Part shown: one piece after another, positions 48,671 through 57,667 of the stretch
Layout of the letters: each line of letters opens with the position of its first letter
Numbering within the stretch: position 1 is the stretch's first letter
Origin: Paenibacillus sp. P25
GTDB taxonomy: Bacteria; Bacillota; Bacilli; Paenibacillales; NBRC-103111
Direction of reading: 5' to 3'
NCBI GenBank assembly: GCA_024704175.1
Contig: CP085629.1
Coordinates: 5,642,001 to 5,706,000 of the forward strand
DNA: 64,000 nt
The notes under the pieces: generated by a model
What the model was told of the DNA's origin: nothing
The model's input: only the letters and a program-made list of their open reading frames with translations
Databases searched by the model: none
Program-made: the position numbers and the translations under genes

Positions 48671-48961
48671 ATGATTATCAAGCCTTCCGCCAGTATCCGG
48701 CAAAACTATAATGAAATCGCCGATCTATGCAAATCGTCCGGGGAACCGGTGTATCTGACCAAGAACGGTGAAGGCGATCTCGTCGTGATGGACATTGAGA
48801 CGTTCTCCCGTCGCGAGAAGATGTTAAAGCTGCGCGAAGAACTGCTCGCTGTGCAAGAGGATCGTTTGGCGGGCCGTGCTGGTGTGACGCCGGATGAACT
48901 GGACGCTTACCTGGAGGGCATTATCGACGAGGTTCAGCATGGAAAAGATGCCCCGTTATAA
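48671..48961 (+). CDS. YefM/Phd-family antitoxin
   Basis: A 96-residue antitoxin (ATG 48671, AAGGAGT upstream). IIKPSASIRQNYNEIADLCKSSGEPVYLTKNGEGDLVVMDIETF is the Phd/YefM DNA-binding and toxin-neutralising fold. The C-terminal helical tail would wrap the toxin. It overlaps the toxin gene by 23 bases, as in coupled type II toxin-antitoxin operons. Confidence 0.88.
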   Translation: MIIKPSASIRQNYNEIADLCKSSGEPVYLTKNGEGDLVVMDIETFSRREKMLKLREELLAVQEDRLAGRAGVTPDELDAYLEGIIDEVQHGKDAPL

Positions 48962-49256
48962 GATCGTCGTCTCTGATCGCGCCCGCCAAATGCTGGCGGT
49001 TCATGTGCGATTTCTTGCGGAGAAAAGTCCGGATGCGGCGCGAAAAACGAAAAACGAATTGCTGCATGCGATACGTTCCTTGGCGCAAATGCCGGAACGT
49101 TATCCTTTTCTCGAAGCGGAATTTATCCCGTCAAACAAGTATCACAAAATGTTCGTAGATAAATGGTATCTGGTGTTGTATCAGATTCAGGATGAAATCG
49201 TGTATGTCGATTTCATTGTAGACTGCCGCCAGGATTACCGCTGGTTGGTGCGATAA
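48939..49256 (+). CDS. RelE/ParE-family toxin
   Basis: A 105-residue product of the RelE/ParE fold: KIVVSDRARQMLAVHVRFLAEKSPDAA, RYPFLEAEF and KWYLVLYQIQDEIVYVDFIVDCRQDY. Such toxins cleave mRNA at the ribosome or block gyrase; the fold does not settle which. Together with the antitoxin it would stabilise the element. The start is ATG 48939, inside the antitoxin gene. Confidence 0.85.
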   Translation: MEKMPRYKIVVSDRARQMLAVHVRFLAEKSPDAARKTKNELLHAIRSLAQMPERYPFLEAEFIPSNKYHKMFVDKWYLVLYQIQDEIVYVDFIVDCRQDYRWLVR

Positions 49257-49272
49257 CAAAAAAGTTCTGCGG

Positions 49273-49304
49273 AAGACGCCCGAGCGGATCGGCGTCTTTT
49301 TTGT
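49273..49304 (+). terminator. Terminator of the toxin-antitoxin operon
   Basis: AAGACGCC (49273-49280) pairs with GGCGTCTT (49291-49298) followed by TTTT. Confidence 0.75.
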
Positions 49305-49345
49305 GTTTTTGGGGTTCCCTCTTTTTCCCGGCAGGTGCTTTGAAG

Positions 49346-49440
49346 GCAACGCGAGACGAATGTCTCGTGTTGCAGCAAGCACTGAATTTGGTCTCCCAAA
49401 TTCGGCTTGTTAGGGGCAGGCCCCTAATACCCCTCATCTA
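49346..49440. other. Candidate oriT
   Basis: Three inverted repeats stand in a row before mobC: GCAACGCGAGAC/GTCTCGTGTTGC (49346-49373, one mismatch), GAATTTGG/CCAAATTC (49384-49403) and GGGGC/GCCCC (49413-49424). These are followed by TAATACCCCTC. Repeats of this kind next to mobC and a MOBP relaxase are typical of an origin of transfer; the nick site would lie near the last repeat. Confidence 0.6.
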
Positions 49441-49558
49441 AACAACACGCTGTTTTTCAAGAATAAAGGTTGCAACAATGAACGGTATTTTTCAGAGACG
49501 GCAGAAGCCATTTAGCATTTTTATTAAGACCATTTTTTTGAAGAAAGAAGCGAAAGCG

Positions 49559-49918
49559 ATGAGAAAACGAGGGATTCGCATTCAGGTATGGGTGAACAAT
49601 GAAGAAGACGCAAGACTCCAAGCCAATGCGAAAAAATCCGGACTTTCACGGGAAGGTTATCTCCGTTCCTTGATCAATGGCTATATCCCGAAGGCGCCGC
49701 CGCCGCCGGATTATTATGCGATGATGCGCGAGCTTCACGCCATTGGCAACAATCTTAATCAACTGGCGGCGAAAGCACATGCGACAGGCCATCTGGATCG
49801 GGCCGCTTTTCAGCAGGAGGCTGATCAATTGCGCCGCGCCGTCCAACAGATTCAACAGGCCGTGACTGCGCCGGAACGAAGAACCGAGCAAGCGACTCCA
49901 AATGTGCATCCGCCGTAA
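49559..49918 (+). CDS. mobC: MobC-like relaxosome protein
   Basis: About 119 residues from ATG 49559. IRIQVWVNNEEDARLQANAKKSGLSREGYLRSL is a ribbon-helix-helix DNA-binding part, and ELHAIGNNLNQLAAKAHATG is the MobC motif. It would bind oriT and help the relaxase nick. The upstream open frame is not used since the ribosome binding site is weak. The relaxase gene follows after 14 bases. Confidence 0.85.
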   Translation: MRKRGIRIQVWVNNEEDARLQANAKKSGLSREGYLRSLINGYIPKAPPPPDYYAMMRELHAIGNNLNQLAAKAHATGHLDRAAFQQEADQLRRAVQQIQQAVTAPERRTEQATPNVHPP

Positions 49919-49932
49919 AGGAGGCGTCACGT

Positions 49933-51348
49933 ATGGCGACGACGGCGATATGGGATGTCACCGACCGATTGAAGCGCGTGATTGATTACGCCACCAATCC
50001 CGACAAAACAGCGCAAGATCGCGCCGAGAAGAATGAAGGCTTGCGGCAGGTGCTGGGATATGCAAAAGCGGATGCCAAAACGGAAGAACAGCTTTATGTG
50101 AGCGGAATCAATTGCGATCCGCTTACCGCTTACGAGCAAATGCAGCGCACCAAGCGTCAATTTCAAAAGATGGATGGCATAGTCGCGTTTCACGGATACC
50201 AATCGTTTGCACCCGGTGAAACGACGCCGGAAACGGCGCACACCATCGGCGTCAAGCTGGCGCAGGAGCTATGGGGCGATCGTTTTGAAGTCGTGGTATC
50301 GACCCATCTGGACAAGGAGCATTTGCACAATCACTTTGTGCTGAACTCCGTCTCCTTTATGGACGGTAAACGGTACTACGACAACAAAGCCTCCTACGCC
50401 CTTCTAAGGAGAACATCCGACCGGTTATGCCGGGAACATGCATTGTCAGTGATCGAGCAGCCCGAGCCGGGCAAGGCCAAACACTACGGAGAATGGAAAG
50501 CGGATCGGGAAGGCAAGCCGACTTGGCGAGGATTGATTCGGACCGATGTGGATCAGGCGATCGCGGCATCGATGACATGGACCCAGTTTATCGCCACGTT
50601 GCAGAAGCAGGGCTATGAAGTGAAAACGACCGTAAAGCATGTGGTGGTGCGTCCGCCCGGAAAGGAACGTTTCGTTCGTTTGCGCAGTCTGGGAGACGAC
50701 TATACGGAAGAAGCTCTGAAACAGCGGATTTTGCGAAACCGCATTCCCCGTAAACCACAGCCTTTGCCGATGCCGCGACGCAGACGGGCCGTTTGCAAAG
50801 GAACGCTTCGATCCGGCAGGAAGTTCAGCGGCTTGCAAGCATTGTACCTGCGCTACTTATATGAGATGGGCATACTGCCTCATTTTCGCGCGTCCGTGAG
50901 AAGGACGCATTTTTTATTGCGTGAAGACTTGCGGCATTTGGCGGTTATTACCGCGCAGACCAAGCTGCTCTGTCAGCACCGTATTTCCAGCAAGGATCAG
51001 CTTTTGGACTATGTATCTGTCACCCGGCAAGAGATGCGCTCGCTTTACGGCGAACGCAAAGCGCTATACAACCGCCTCCGCCGCTGCAAGGAGGAAAGCC
51101 AGATCGTCGCTTACAAAGAGCAAATAGCCGTACTATCCAAGCGGCTTGCCGCGCTCCGAAAGGAGGTGAAGCTGTGTGCGGGCATCCTTGCCCGATCCGG
51201 TGAAATGATGACTAAACTACATGGTGACAGGAAAAATCAACCATTACGAAGGGAGGATTCCATCCATGAGCAGTGGAGCCGAGGCGGCCGATCAGGTCGT
51301 CAACATGAGTCTGCGGGGCATCGAGGTGATGGCCAAGATTTCCGGTGA
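49933..51348 (+). CDS. MOBP-type relaxase
   Basis: A 471-residue relaxase. Motif III, STHLDKEHLHNHFVLNSV (HxDxxHxHNH, about residues 122-134), binds the metal, and the nicking tyrosine is probably the one in VIDYATNP near the N-terminus. After a middle domain, the basic region around residue 280 (RRRRAVCKGTLRSGRKFSG) likely binds DNA, and the helical C-terminus contacts the coupling protein. The C-terminal 35 residues overlap the PcfB-like gene in another frame and look artificial, so the true end may lie earlier. Confidence 0.9.
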   Translation: MATTAIWDVTDRLKRVIDYATNPDKTAQDRAEKNEGLRQVLGYAKADAKTEEQLYVSGINCDPLTAYEQMQRTKRQFQKMDGIVAFHGYQSFAPGETTPETAHTIGVKLAQELWGDRFEVVVSTHLDKEHLHNHFVLNSVSFMDGKRYYDNKASYALLRRTSDRLCREHALSVIEQPEPGKAKHYGEWKADREGKPTWRGLIRTDVDQAIAASMTWTQFIATLQKQGYEVKTTVKHVVVRPPGKERFVRLRSLGDDYTEEALKQRILRNRIPRKPQPLPMPRRRRAVCKGTLRSGRKFSGLQALYLRYLYEMGILPHFRASVRRTHFLLREDLRHLAVITAQTKLLCQHRISSKDQLLDYVSVTRQEMRSLYGERKALYNRLRRCKEESQIVAYKEQIAVLSKRLAALRKEVKLCAGILARSGEMMTKLHGDRKNQPLRREDSIHEQWSRGGRSGRQHESAGHRGDGQDFR

Positions 51349-52162
51349 AGGCGCTAAGCATCTGGCCGTCTATTTGTTTGCCGCCCTGCAGGGGCAGAAA
51401 CGGACAAAGGGCAGCATTCGTCTGGAAAGCTTGCTCCGCGGCGGCAAGGAATTGAAAGTGTTTGCCGTCAAAAACGAGGACCTGCCCACATTCTGCAAGG
51501 AAGCCAAACGATACGGCGTTTTGTACTGCGCCCTGCGGGACAAAAAGAATGTCGATGGCTTGTGCGACGTGATGGTGCGGGCCGAGGACGCGTCCAAAAT
51601 CAACCGCATCGTCGAGCGCTTCAAACTGGCGACCGTGGATACAGCCAGCATCAAGAGCGAAATTGAGAAATCCCGCGCCGGGAAACAGCAGGACCATCCA
51701 GCGTTCGGGGAGCGTCAACAACAAGCATCGGACCAAACCCGGCAGAGGACGGGCGTACAAGGAGCGGAAGTCAAGGGAACGCCAGGAGCGAAGAGCGCCG
51801 ACGATTTTTTGGCCGAACTGATGCAGAGGCCCGAATCGGCGCAGCCAACTTCCCCGGCGAACGGCAACCCAAACCCCATGATGGCGACGACGGAGCCGCC
51901 CCATCCGTCCGAGCCTACCTCCGGGCGCAGCGAAGCATCCGCAAGGGGTACGATTGAACCGGAAGCCAAGACAGCGCCGCGGCGGTCATCGATCCGCGAA
52001 CTGCTTCGAGAGATCCGGGAAGAAAATCGGAAGGCGGAGAAAGAACGGCGTCAGATGGTCAAGGAATCGTCGCTGCCCAAACGAAGCGAGCGACATAATG
52101 GAAAATCGAAGACGGGCAAAACCAAACCAATCGGAACCCGAAAGCGAGGGAAAGCGAAATGA
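51266..52162 (+). CDS. PcfB-like (DUF3801) conjugation protein
   Basis: About 298 residues starting ATG 51266 (GGGAGG upstream). The N-terminal 130 residues are a DUF3801/PcfB domain: ISGEGAKHLAVYLFAALQG, then VFAVKNEDLPTFCKEAKRYG and YGVLYCALRDK. PcfB acts as an adaptor presenting relaxase-DNA complexes to the coupling protein. The C-terminal half is a disordered Pro/Gln/Lys-rich tail. It overlaps the ArdC-like gene by 4 bases. Confidence 0.8.
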   Translation: MSSGAEAADQVVNMSLRGIEVMAKISGEGAKHLAVYLFAALQGQKRTKGSIRLESLLRGGKELKVFAVKNEDLPTFCKEAKRYGVLYCALRDKKNVDGLCDVMVRAEDASKINRIVERFKLATVDTASIKSEIEKSRAGKQQDHPAFGERQQQASDQTRQRTGVQGAEVKGTPGAKSADDFLAELMQRPESAQPTSPANGNPNPMMATTEPPHPSEPTSGRSEASARGTIEPEAKTAPRRSSIRELLREIREENRKAEKERRQMVKESSLPKRSERHNGKSKTGKTKPIGTRKRGKAK

Positions 52163-53106
52163 GCAATCTGGACGATTTATTCCGGCAGGAAACATCCGGC
52201 CATTCTTCCACGAATCCATTCGAGCGACCTTTTGACAAGGAAGCGTGGGCACAGAAAAAGCAGGAACTCAGGCAATGGGCCTATGAGACGATTGATGCCG
52301 CCACGACCGCCATCGCGCAAAGCGGTGATGAATTTCAGCGATATCTGGATGTGCAAAGCCGTTTTGACCGCTACAGCGTATCCAATGCGCCGCTGATTCT
52401 CACGCAGCGGCCGGAGGCGACCCGCATCGCCGAATTCGATTCGTGGAAGGAACAAGGCGTGTTTATTCGCCGCAAGGAAACCGGCTTTTATATTTTGGAG
52501 CCGGGCGAGGAGTACCGGAGGGAAGACGGCAACACCGGCATCAGTTATAACCTCAAAAAGATGTTCGACATCGCGCAAACGACGGCCAACCCAAAACCGG
52601 AACAACCGGCCTATCCGGACGACCGAATGCGTATCAAAGCGCTGATGGATCGCGCCCCTGTTCCGATCGTCATCGGGGATTCAGCGCCGCCGGAAATGCA
52701 TGCGCTCTATCAGCCGGATACGAGAAATATTGTCATTCGCCGCGGCATGGATGCGGGAGATATTTTTCGGGCGCTCGCGCAGGAGCTGGCGCATGCGGAA
52801 CTTGATCGCGGCGATGGCCGTTACAGCCGTTCCCATTTTACGTTCCATGCATATTGCGCCTCTTACATGCTGTGCAAACAGTTCGGCGTGGACACGTCCT
52901 CCTTTCGTTTCCACCGAGTGCCGGAAAAGCTGAAGGACATGGAGCCGCAGCAAATCCGCGCCGAACTGACGGTGATGAAGGATGCCGCGCATGACATGGC
53001 CCGCAGGATGAACCGGATGCTGGCGCAGCAGCTGGCAAAGAGCAGCTGGCAAGCAGCGGCGGCCGGAACCGGCAAGGTAAGCGCCGTCAAGTTCTATTTT
53101 GCTTAG
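52159..53106 (+). CDS. ArdC-like single-strand-DNA-binding/metalloprotease-like protein
   Basis: A 315-residue protein. Residues 1-130 resemble the N-terminal ArdC domain (RFDRYSVSNAPLILTQRPEA, then GYILEPGEE-type strands), known to bind single-strand DNA and inhibit restriction enzymes. The C-terminal domain has a metallopeptidase helix in which HExxH is changed to QELAH (ALAQELAHAELD). It could protect DNA entering a new host. It overlaps its neighbours, and sits between PcfB-like and VirD4 genes. Confidence 0.75.
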   Translation: MSNLDDLFRQETSGHSSTNPFERPFDKEAWAQKKQELRQWAYETIDAATTAIAQSGDEFQRYLDVQSRFDRYSVSNAPLILTQRPEATRIAEFDSWKEQGVFIRRKETGFYILEPGEEYRREDGNTGISYNLKKMFDIAQTTANPKPEQPAYPDDRMRIKALMDRAPVPIVIGDSAPPEMHALYQPDTRNIVIRRGMDAGDIFRALAQELAHAELDRGDGRYSRSHFTFHAYCASYMLCKQFGVDTSSFRFHRVPEKLKDMEPQQIRAELTVMKDAAHDMARRMNRMLAQQLAKSSWQAAAAGTGKVSAVKFYFA

Positions 53107-53119
53107 GGAGGGAGCGCCT

Positions 53120-53311
53120 GTGAAGGAAGAAGAACGGATTCTCTGTTTGGATCATTACGAGCATGGCATTGTGGTGCATGCGCTGAATGCGTCGCGTAAC
53201 GATTTGATCGGCGAGAAGCGCCCCACCGACGCCGTCGATGATCTGTTGCTCAAAACAATTGAAGCCCCTTATCAAAAACATAAACGACGGAGCCATCATG
53301 AGGCGCGTTGA
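53120..53311 (+). CDS. Small conserved transfer-region protein
   Basis: A 63-residue protein from GTG 53120 (GGGAGG upstream). ILCLDHYEHGIVVHALNASRNDLIGE is compact and not recognised. It overlaps the VirD4 gene by 14 bases. Confidence 0.5.
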   Translation: MKEEERILCLDHYEHGIVVHALNASRNDLIGEKRPTDAVDDLLLKTIEAPYQKHKRRSHHEAR

Positions 53312-55065
53312 AACCGCAAGGAGTCATTTGATACTCTTTGCGGTTTTTTTGATTCCCGTCGTTTGGGCGGCATTGCTCACCGCCCCTTCTCTTTCCGGGG
53401 GTCGCCGGCGATTGTGGAGCATCTCAGCGCGGCGATCAAGCACCCGTTCAACATTCAGTGGGTGGACGATACGCCCCGCTGTCTGCTCTTTTTACGCTGG
53501 CCTATGGACTCGGCGTCGGCGTTTATCTGGCTTCTCCGCGAAACTACCGTCGGAGGGAGGAGCACGGCGGCGCCCGTTGGGGCCGGGCGAAAAGCATATG
53601 CGCCAAATATCGAAGCAAGCGACCGGAGCAAAACAAAATTTTAACCAAGCAGGTTTGCATCGGACTCGACGGCCGCAAGCATCGCCGGAATGTGAATGTG
53701 CTTGTCGTAGGCGGTTCCGGCTCCGGCAAAACAAGGTTTTACGCCAAACCGAACGTCATGCAGGCGCATACGTCCTTCGTCGTTCTCGACCCGAAAGGCG
53801 AAATCTTGCGGGATACCGGTCATCTGCTCAAGGCCAAAGGGTATGACATCAAGGTGCTCGACCTGATCAATCCGCACCGCTCCCACGGCTACAACCCTTT
53901 CGCCTATTTGAACGACGACAAGGATGTGCTGAAGCTGGTCACGAACCTGATTCGCAATACAACGCCGAAGGGCAGCAATACGAACGACCCGTTCTGGGAA
54001 CGGTCCGAAACGGCTCTGCTGGAGGCGCTCGTTTTGTATTTGCTTTATGAAGCGCCGCCGGAGGAACAGAATTTTCCAATGGTGATGGAGATGATCAGCG
54101 CCGCCGAAGTGCGGGAAGATGACGAAACCTACCAAAGTCCGCTGGATGAGTTGTTTGAACGGTTGGCCATGCGCGACCCGGAACATTTGGCGGTCAAACA
54201 GTACAACATCTTCAAGCTGGCGGCGGGTAAAACCGCCAAATCGATTTTGATCGGCCTCGGTGTTCGGCTGGAAAAGTTCAACTTGCATACGATCGCCGGG
54301 ATGAGCCTGGTCGATGAAATGGAATTGCCTGTCATGGGAGAAAAGAAGACGGCGCTGTTTGCCGTCATTCCCGACAACGACAGCAGTTTCAACTTCATCG
54401 TCGGAATGCTCTACACCCAGCTTTTCCAATGCCTGATGTACGAGGCCGACTACCGGCACGGCGGACGCTTGCCGGTGCACGTGCATTTTGTGATGGACGA
54501 ATTTGCCAACGTCGCCTTGCCCGATGAATTCGACAAGCTTCTCTCCACCATGCGCAGTCGCGAGATTTCGGTTTCCATCATCCTGCAAAATTTGGCGCAG
54601 CTCAAAGCACTGTATAAGGAGTCGTGGGAATCGATCGTCGGGAACTGCGATGTGTTTTTGTACCTGGGCGGCAATGAACAATCCACCCACAAATACGTCT
54701 CGGAACTGCTGGGCAAGGAAACGATCGACACGAACACATACGGCCAAAGCAAGGGACGCGGCGGCAGTTATTCGATCAACTATCAGTTGTCCGGCCGCGA
54801 CTTGCTGACGCCCGATGAGGTGCGGCTTCTCGATAACCGCCATGCTTTGCTCTTTATTCGCGGCGAGCGTCCTGTTCAGGACGACAAATACGATTTGCTC
54901 AGGCATCCCCATGTCGCGCTCACGACGGACGGCAAAGGTCCTCCCTTCCAGCATGGCGGCACGGAACACGCTTTGGATTGGCGAACCGTGACGCTTGATG
55001 AAAACGGAGAGTACGAGCTTCTGTCGGAAGAAGACATGGAGTCGCTATTTTTACGAGGGGAATGA
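53298..55065 (+). pseudogene. virD4: VirD4/TraG-type coupling ATPase, two frameshifts
   Basis: Starts at ATG 53298 with a membrane helix (LILFAVFLIPVVWAALL). Frames break at the G run 53396-53400 (adding one G gives SGGSPAIVEHLSAAIK) and at about 53472 in CCCC (to PLSALFTLAYGLG). Walker A is GGSGSGKTRFYAKP, Walker B is VHFVMDEFANV, and LLTPDEVRLLDN follows. The repaired protein has about 588 residues and links the relaxase complex to the transfer channel. Confidence 0.9.
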
Positions 55066-55370
55066 TGAAATTGAAATTCAAAAAGAAACGGTCGCTGGCA
55101 CTGTACATCATGCTGATGTTAACGGGAACCGTATTCGTCTCCACCGCTTATGCCGAGGGCGATCCGATGACGACGGTCAATAATTTGTCCACCTTCATAT
55201 TCGGCTTAATCCGGGCCATCGGCATGATCATCCTCGGCTTCGGCATTGTCCAGATCGGATTGTCGCTCAAGTCTCATGACCCTTCCCAGCGGGCGAACGG
55301 GTTCCTGACGCTCGCCGGCGGGATTATCATTACCTTCACGAAGGAAATTCTTACTCTGATTGCCGGATAA
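55062..55370 (+). CDS. VirB2/Maff2-like conjugation membrane subunit
   Basis: A 102-residue protein with a signal-like first helix ending AYAEG, then two membrane helices (FIFGLIRAIGMIILGFGIVQI, then TLAGGIIITFTKEILTLI). It matches the Maff2-type small subunit common in clostridial conjugation clusters, a VirB2-pilin-like role. It overlaps virD4 by 4 bases. Confidence 0.75.
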   Translation: MMKLKFKKKRSLALYIMLMLTGTVFVSTAYAEGDPMTTVNNLSTFIFGLIRAIGMIILGFGIVQIGLSLKSHDPSQRANGFLTLAGGIIITFTKEILTLIAG

Positions 55371-55436
55371 ACGGGAGTCGCAAATGAGGGGAACGGACGG
55401 TTTGTCTGTTCCCCGTTTACAGAAAGGGGTGAGTAT

Positions 55437-56275
55437 ATGGCCAAAAACAGTTGGATTATTGACAACCTCGAACATGCGCTCGATACATGGAACGAGAAAA
55501 TGAACGAAATCTGGCAACTCGTTACCGAGTCGCCGGCCGACTTCAAGGGAGGCGGCGTGTGGCGCGTCATTACCGACATTCACGGCGCGTTGCAGGCGAC
55601 GGGACTGGCGCCGCTGGTCTTGTTTTTTGTGATCGGCGTGGTGAAGACGACCGGCAGTTTTGCCGAAGTGAAAAAGCCGGAGATGGCCGTCAAGCTGTTT
55701 ATCCGCTTTGTCCTGGCGAAAGCGGTCGTTACCTACGGACTGGAGCTCATGATGGCGCTGTTTACCATTGTTCAGGGAATCATTTCCACAATGATGGGAC
55801 GTTCCGGGTTTGGAAGGACGGAGGCTATGACTTTGCCGAACACCATTGCCAAAGCGATTGAAGATGTTGGCTTTTGGCAAAGCATTCCGCTGTGGGTTGT
55901 CTCCCTTTTGGGCAGTCTGTTCATCACGGTGTTGTCTTTTGTGATGATCCTCTCGGTGTACGGGCGGTTTTTTCGCATCTATTTATATACGGCGATCGCT
56001 CCCGTTCCGCTGTCCGCCTTTGCCGGGGAGCCGAGCCAAAATATCGGCAAATCGTTTCTCAAGGGGTATGCGGCCGCTTGTCTGGAGGGAGCGATTATCG
56101 TACTCGCCTGCATCATCTACTCTGCCTTTGCCTCTGCTCCCCGGCGGTCGATGAAGGCGCGGGCGCGGTTACGATGGTGTGGACGTACATTGGCGAGTTG
56201 ATTTTCAATATGCTGGTACTCGTGGGGACGGTCAAAATGGCGGACCGGGTGGTGAGGGAGATGATGGGGCTGTAG
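55437..56275 (+). pseudogene. VirB6/TrbL-like membrane protein, one frameshift
   Basis: The N-terminal helical region is followed by five or more membrane helices (APLVLFFVIGVVKTTG, ITVLSFVMILSVYG, and so on). The frame breaks in CCCC near 56138 and continues as PAVDEGAGAVTMVWTYIGEL to EMMGL at 56275. It is a VirB6-type channel protein. The minus-strand XRE gene begins 2 bases after the stop. Confidence 0.8.
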
Positions 56276-56277
56276 CT

Positions 56278-56529
56278 TCATTCCGATTCTTCGCCCAGCA
56301 ATTCCCGGACGGAAACATCCAGCGCTTTGGCAATCGCCACGACTTCGTAGTCTTGGACAAGCCGATACTGTCCTTCCAGACGCGAAAGACTGGTAGGACT
56401 GATGTCGAGACCAGCCGTTTGCAGTCTGGCGAGAAACTCCTTCTGTTTCATCCCCTTTGCCTTGCGGATGGCAACAACTCTCACACCGATTATATTTTTG
56501 TCGCCTGGCGGTTCTTTTCGATGTTTCAT
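56278..56529 (-). CDS. XRE-family HTH regulator
   Basis: An 83-residue protein starting at ATG 56529 (GAGGTG upstream on the minus strand; GTG 56544 is an alternative). VRVVAIRKAKGMKQKEFLARL, DISPTSLSRLEGQYR and VVAIAKALDVSVREL are the helices of a Cro/CI fold. It is convergent with the VirB6 gene and divergent from the 56699 gene, probably controlling the downstream transfer genes. Confidence 0.88.
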   Translation of the reverse strand: MKHRKEPPGDKNIIGVRVVAIRKAKGMKQKEFLARLQTAGLDISPTSLSRLEGQYRLVQDYEVVAIAKALDVSVRELLGEESE

Positions 56530-56698
56530 TTGTATGCACCTCACATTACAAGCAAAATTGTACGTGAGTGCATCGTTGTTTTAATGCGAATATCGAATTA
56601 AAATAAAATAAACCGATTTACGCAATAAAATGGAGAGGCAATCTATCTTTCAGACAGCCAGGAACGCCGATCTAATGAAGACACGGGGAGGCCGACTG

Positions 56699-56884
56699 AT
56701 GACACGTTTGCTAGGTCAATTAGAGGAGGAAAGAAGGAAGCTGAACGAACTGGGAAAAAAATCTCTTGAACAGGGAATTCCCCTGTTCGAGAATGAAGCG
56801 GTTCAGGCTCAAAGCCGGAAGGTAGACGAGTTGATCGTCCAACTGCACCGCAAGAGGGCCGAACGAGAGCACCAGTTACGCTAA
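56699..56884 (+). CDS. Spo0E-like small regulatory protein
   Basis: A 61-residue two-helix protein from ATG 56699 (GGGAGG upstream). QAQSRKVDELIVQLHR resembles the Spo0E signature SQxLDxLI. Spo0E-like phosphatases remove phosphate from Spo0A, delaying sporulation. The paralogue-like gene 1763 has a comparable size and place near the left end. The next gene follows 27 bases later. Confidence 0.6.
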   Translation: MTRLLGQLEEERRKLNELGKKSLEQGIPLFENEAVQAQSRKVDELIVQLHRKRAEREHQLR

Positions 56885-56911
56885 CACTCGTTCACGAGGA
56901 GGGGGCAATCA

Positions 56912-57244
56912 ATGCAATTTCCGTCATGGTTTCAAAACGCGATTCAGCGGCGGTTGGATCACGTTACAGCTCGGATTGAACGCCATCCCGAGTTGCGCAG
57001 ATGTCGCGATGAAGAGGAATCGGCTTTTCAAGCGATGCTTTCCGGCGTGGATATGACGCAGTTGCCGACGTTTATGGAATGGGAGGACAAGCATCATTTT
57101 AAGCAGGCGATCATGAATGAAGGGATATATTTGCAAGGCATGCGAGACGGCGCTCAGCTTGTATTTGCGCTTTTGGCCGATCCCCTTCCATCCGGCGATA
57201 AGTTGCTGGCAAAAAACGAAAAAGACAGAGCCAACAACGGTTAA
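56912..57244 (+). CDS. Helical hypothetical protein, paralogue of 3035
   Basis: A 110-residue protein (GGAGG upstream). It shares the pattern of the 3035 protein: FPSWFQNAI, a charged helix, FKQAIMNEGIYLQGMRDGAQL. There is no signal peptide. It follows a Spo0E-like gene, which is a frequent pairing in Firmicutes mobile elements. Confidence 0.6.
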   Translation: MQFPSWFQNAIQRRLDHVTARIERHPELRRCRDEEESAFQAMLSGVDMTQLPTFMEWEDKHHFKQAIMNEGIYLQGMRDGAQLVFALLADPLPSGDKLLAKNEKDRANNG

Positions 57245-57302
57245 ACCGGAGGGTGGGCCGAGCTGCAGCCCGTAGCGAGAATCGTTCATGGGAGGACTTC
57301 AA

Positions 57303-57667
57303 ATGGAAGTGAAAATCAACCGGGAAATCCGGGATTATACGGAAAGCTTATTCTTTGGACTGTCCTTGCGGCAGTTCTTTTTTCTGTGCTGGCTGTCGGC
57401 GTGGCGATCGGCCTTTATTTTGGACTGCGCGGCCGCTTTGGCTTGGAAACGCTCAGTTGGATGTGCATTTTGGGGGCCGCGCCCTGCGCAGCCTTGGGTT
57501 TCATCAACTATCACGGTATGACGGCCGAGCAGTTGCTTTGGGCGTATGTGAAATCGGAATTTCTGCTGCCAAGGCGCTTCGTCTTCTATTCGACCAACAT
57601 CTACGTTGAAGCGATGAAAAAGAGCATGCAGCATCATGAGCAGGAAAGGATGATGCGCCGTGATTAA
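57303..57667 (+). pseudogene. prgI: PrgI-family conjugation protein, one frameshift
   Basis: MEVKINREIRDYTESLFFGLSLRQFFF begins the protein (ATG 57303, GGAGG upstream). One missing T in the T run near 57370-57375 breaks the frame; after it VLAVGVAIGLYFGLRGRFG and a second membrane helix follow, then NYHGMTAEQLLWAYVKSEFL. PrgI is a VirB3-like inner-membrane protein. The stop overlaps the VirB4 start. Confidence 0.8.
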
